Positions 60,408 through 64,000 of a stretch of DNA of 64,000 bases are shown in pieces; the first letter of the stretch is position 1, and each line of letters opens with the position of its first letter. Below the pieces are notes generated by a model, which made no database searches, was not told the origin of the DNA, and worked only from the letters and a program-made list of their open reading frames with translations. The position numbers were made by a program, and so were the translations under genes. The stretch is from Mugil cephalus (Eukaryota; Chordata; Actinopteri; Mugiliformes; Mugilidae), in NCBI RefSeq assembly GCF_022458985.1, contig NC_061774.1:12204616-12268615 (forward strand). The letters are read 5' to 3'.

Positions 60408-61814
60408 CGTCATCGGATAGTACTTCACAAACAGAAACGCGTTCATTTCAGGCACTAAAACGCTCGATTCGATTAATAGAAGTGATTTCGAACCATTTGA
60501 CACCGACGCTGAAGACTAAAGACTACAGAGCGGTAGATCCCAGTCATGGGTGGTGTGCAGAGCGGACTAAATATTAGCTTCCTCAGTTGGTCTATAGTGA
60601 CACCCTGAGTTCAAATGTTATATGGCAGTTCTACAGAGGTGATGCAAGTTTTCCTCACGCATTGTCTTGTTTGGAGGTATTTAACTAATTCTTCCTGTGA
60701 TTTAATTTTTAAGTCGTATTTTCCTTCCCTCTTCTCTACAGTGATTTGAAGAAGATTCAGTTTCATCTAAAATAATCCACGTGAAACATGCTAAACTAAA
60801 ACTACATTAATGTTAAACAGTTCATGACCGCAGTATTGCAGTGAAGCATTCCAGCATTGCCTAGAAAACCGTCTTCATCTCTCTTTTGCATCCATGTCTA
60901 ACTTCCACTCAGTAAAATAAATCCTGTGAATAGTTTTGTTGTGAAACATAAAGAAATCTGCACCTAGTTTCTCCAAAACCAATAAAACACATGTTGGAAT
61001 AGAATTATATGTAATGGTTACCAATAGATACTAAACATAATAGAGCATCACTGGTACTTCATACTGGTCCTACCAATGCATTACTTAAGGAAAAATGTCA
61101 TTCACAAGAGTAATTAAAAGTAATGCAAAAATGGCTCACTTTAAAACAACATGTTATTCAATGGTCAAAAAATATGATAACAAATTTAGCCTATATGTTT
61201 TGTAATTTTGTTTTAATATACACATTATTAATAACAAAAAGGAATTGCAAACATCAAGAAACATCTTAGAAAGTGAAGCAATACTCTGAAATATTTAAAG
61301 GTGAAAAACTAAAGGCAAAGCTAAGTAGCCCCTTAAAAATACACCACAGTAGCAACCTAGATGTTCAGCACCAAGGACAGCAACACACAAGTAAAGCTGC
61401 AGCTCCCCACAACACTTGCAGGAAGAGAGAATCCTGGAATGATAACTGATGAACCAGTCGAGAGCAAATCTATGAACAAAAGTTCAACATCTTATAATGG
61501 CGAGAAAAAAATGTCCACAGTGTACAGTAGAATATTTCATCTAAGCTCATCATCACACTGAATATGTGCATTTCAACAAAGAAAATTAGATATTCTATGA
61601 TTTCACTACCTGGATGGTTAAATTGCAATAGGTAAAAGTAAGGGAAAGCTCAAACACTGCAGGGCCCCAATTCAATGAAATTTGATGAAAATATTTCAAG
61701 CCTGGGGCCCCCTGTGTACGAGCTTTCCTTCACTTTTTCCATTTTGACTCAGCACCTGCTTCTTCTTTGTCATAATTTAAAACGGGTGGAATAATATGTC
61801 ACAGCTGTTCCTAC
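60408..61814. other. Spacer between V16 and V17
   Basis: Non-coding and paralogous to 48709-50138. It has the V16 promoter element (60587-60611) and the second copy of the GGGCCCC inverted repeat (61661-61713). Confidence 0.8.
60587..60611 (-). promoter_or_regulatory. CSE-like promoter element of V16 (CACT variant)
   Basis: The core is GGTGTCACTATAGACC, 180 bp upstream of the ATG, identical to V12's element. Confidence 0.66.
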
Positions 61815-64000
61815 CTCTGGAGAACTGTCACAATCTCCAAACGCTTCCGCAAAGTCTGATGGGCTTTTCCTCAGAGTCTGGTCAGCAGGCAGTGTGTTGT
61901 CATTGTAAGATGTCACAAACTTAAAGTCACTGGTTCTTGAACCTGTTGTCAGGTAGGCGTCATAATTGTAAGCGCTTCGTAATGTTCCCGTGCCGTCAAC
62001 ATCTGCATAGTTAGGAGGGAGATAAGCGCTGGGGATGGCAACTGCTCCATCAAACAACAGTCTGGGCTTTCTCCTGCGACAAAACCTCACACCCAGGATG
62101 ATGATGATGAAGGTCAGAAAGAAGGTGGACACAGACACCAGAGCAATGATCAGATAAGAGGTCAGTTTGGAATTCTTCTCATCATAAGAAATGTCCTTCA
62201 GTTCTGGCACCTCAGCCAAGTTATCAGAAATAAGTAAATACATGGAGCAGGTGGCAGAGAGAGAGGGCTGTCCGTTATCTTTCACTGACACAATAAGGTT
62301 CTGTTTCATGCTGTCAGATTCAGAAACGTCCCGCTGTGTCCTGATCTCTCCACTGTGGAGACCAATAGTGAAAAGTCCAGGATCAGTGGATTTGACTATA
62401 TGATAGGACAGCCAGGCGTTCTGTCCAGAGTCTGCGTCCACCGCTATCACTTTGGACACCAGAGAGCCTCCATGTGCAGCTTTGGGGACGAGCTCAGTCA
62501 TGAATGAGTTGCCCTCTGGGGCAGGGTACAGTATCTGAGGAGAGTTGTCATTTACATCTGATATGAACACACTCACAGTCACGTTGCTGCTGAGTGGAGG
62601 AGAACCATTGTCTCTGGCCATCACGTGAACTTTAAAACTCCTGAACTGTTCATAATCAAATGACCTCACAGCGTGGATCACCCCTGTGTCTCCATTAACA
62701 GATACATAGGAGGACACTGGAGCACCGTTCACCTCTCCAGCTAACAGAGAATAAATCACTGTACCATTTTGTCTCCAGTCAGGGTCTCGAGCAGTAACGG
62801 AACATAAAGTGGAGCCAGGTTTGTTATTTTCACTCACATATGCACTGTAGGACTGTTCCTCAAACACAGGTGGGTTATCGTTGATGTCAGCTACAGATAA
62901 CTCAACAGTTTTAGAGGAGGACAGAGGTGGAGACCCCTCATCAGTGGCAGTGATTGTGATGTTGTAATTAGACACTAGTTCACGGTCCAGTTGTCCAGTG
63001 GTCACCAGAGAATAGTAGTTTTTAATAGAAGGAACCAACTTAAAAGGGACGTTTTGCTGTATGGAACATCGAACCTGTCGATTATTCTCAGAGTCTCTGT
63101 CCTGTATGTTAATGATGCCCACCTCTGTACCAGGTGACATGTTCTCAGGTATGGGGCTAGAGAGTGATTTTAGATAGATAACTGGAGGATTGTCATTAAC
63201 ATCAGTTACATCTATCATGACTTTAGCATAAGAAGTTAGTCCCAACCCATCTTTTGCTGTGACACGTAGCTCAAAAGATGCCACTGTTTCAAAATCAACC
63301 ATGCTCATCAATTTTATATCACCTGCCTTATGATCTATAGAAAAGATTGACTTAACATCTTCTGAAATGTGTCCAAAATCATATGTGACTTCTCCATTTA
63401 GTCCTTCATCAGCATCAGATGCACTCACTGTCAGTAAAACGGTATCTAGTGGAGAGTTTTCCGGTAGACTAGCTTTGTAAACGGCCTGGCTAAACACAGG
63501 AACGTTATCATTAGAATCCAGCACAGTGATGTGAATGACCACAGTACCTGACCGTTGAGGGGAGCCGCCATCCAAGGCTGTGAGAACTAGATTGATTTCT
63601 TTTAATATTTCGCGGTCAAGTTCTTTGTTCAAGACAAGTTCCACAGAATTAGTTCCGACCCCCAGAATAAAATTCTCATTCCTCTGGAGATTGTACGTCT
63701 GAACTGAATATTTGCCTATGTCTGCATCGTGTGCTTCTTCTATAGGAAAACGAGCACCCTTTGCCGCGGACTCACTAATATTTATATTGATAAATTCTTT
63801 ATTAAATTGCGGGGAGTTATCATTTATGTCCAGGACATGGAGACTGATTCGATGCAATTCTAATGGATTCTCCAGCATCAGTTCTTGTTTTAAAACGCAG
63901 GACGCTTTGTCTCCGCAGAGGCCTTCTCTGTCAATCCTCTCGGCAACCGTCAGATCCCCGTTAAGCAGGTTTATGTCACAATAACGTTTATCGCTTCCTT
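61815..64000 (-). CDS. pcdhg-like: V17: clustered protocadherin variable exon, divergent type I (5' end beyond window)
   Basis: The frame is open from the right window edge to the donor (CCAGAG|GTAGGA; last base 61815), about 728 codons. The first visible residues are [34 protein letters not shown] of EC1 (shown without claim beyond the edge), so the start codon, signal peptide and promoter lie outside. EC2 ([29 protein letters not shown]) and EC3 ([27 protein letters not shown]) resemble type I but are clearly diverged. EC4 onward is the shared sequence, with [10 protein letters not shown] for the usual [10 protein letters not shown]. The cytoplasmic segment starts CRRRKPRLL and ends GDCDSSPE, so a type I 5' half is joined to the array's common 3' end. 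It looks intact as far as seen. Confidence 0.93.

Overview
The window is part of a teleost clustered-protocadherin locus, most likely a gamma-type (pcdh2g-like) variable-exon array. It reads entirely on the minus strand. Seventeen large variable exons or exon fragments (called V1 to V17 here, left to right) each carry, where complete, a signal peptide, six cadherin (EC) repeats, one transmembrane helix and a short variable cytoplasmic segment, in one uninterrupted exon of about 2.36-2.39 kb. Each ends at a consensus GT splice donor. Constant exons are not in the window; because transcription runs right to left they should lie beyond the left edge. Teleost origin is inferred from the gene family, the strong homogenisation of paralogous exons, a Tc1-like transposon and fragments that look like common fish interspersed repeats. 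The species cannot be named.

By their first three EC repeats the exons fall into types. Type I is V1, V2, V3 and a divergent V17. Type II is V4, V7 and V11. Type III is V5, V8 and V10. Type IV is V6, V9, V12, V14 and V16. Type V is V13 and V15. From the start of EC4 to the donor all exons are almost identical, so diversity sits in EC1-EC3. Upstream of nearly every start codon (156-211 bp) is one conserved promoter element that resembles the CTCF-binding CSE of mammalian protocadherin clusters, always in the same orientation, with a type-specific core.

Layout: 1-13.0 kb, three type I exons with long spacers that hold a probable relic exon end (about 8.87-8.94 kb) and repeat fragments. 13.0-14.2 kb, an (AT)n tract, a perfect 60-bp palindrome and a long (GATA)n tract. 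14.2-38.3 kb, a tandemly repeated II-III-IV triplet with a period of about 11.3 kb; its first copy carries a broken Tc1-like element. 38.3-50 kb, V10 (a probable hybrid), V11 and V12 (premature stop). 50-60.2 kb, a nearly perfect 4.46-kb tandem duplication that leaves V14 and V15 as fragments fused out of frame. 60.2-64 kb, V16's promoter and V17, which runs off the right edge.

In the established model for such clusters, one promoter per allele is chosen stochastically and its variable exon is spliced to shared constant exons, giving each neuron its own adhesion-receptor identity. V7, V12, V14 and V15 are broken as written; some of those breaks may be assembly errors. I found no RNA genes, CRISPR arrays or unrelated protein-coding genes, and no system unknown to biology. 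The novelty here is in array evolution and promoter variants.
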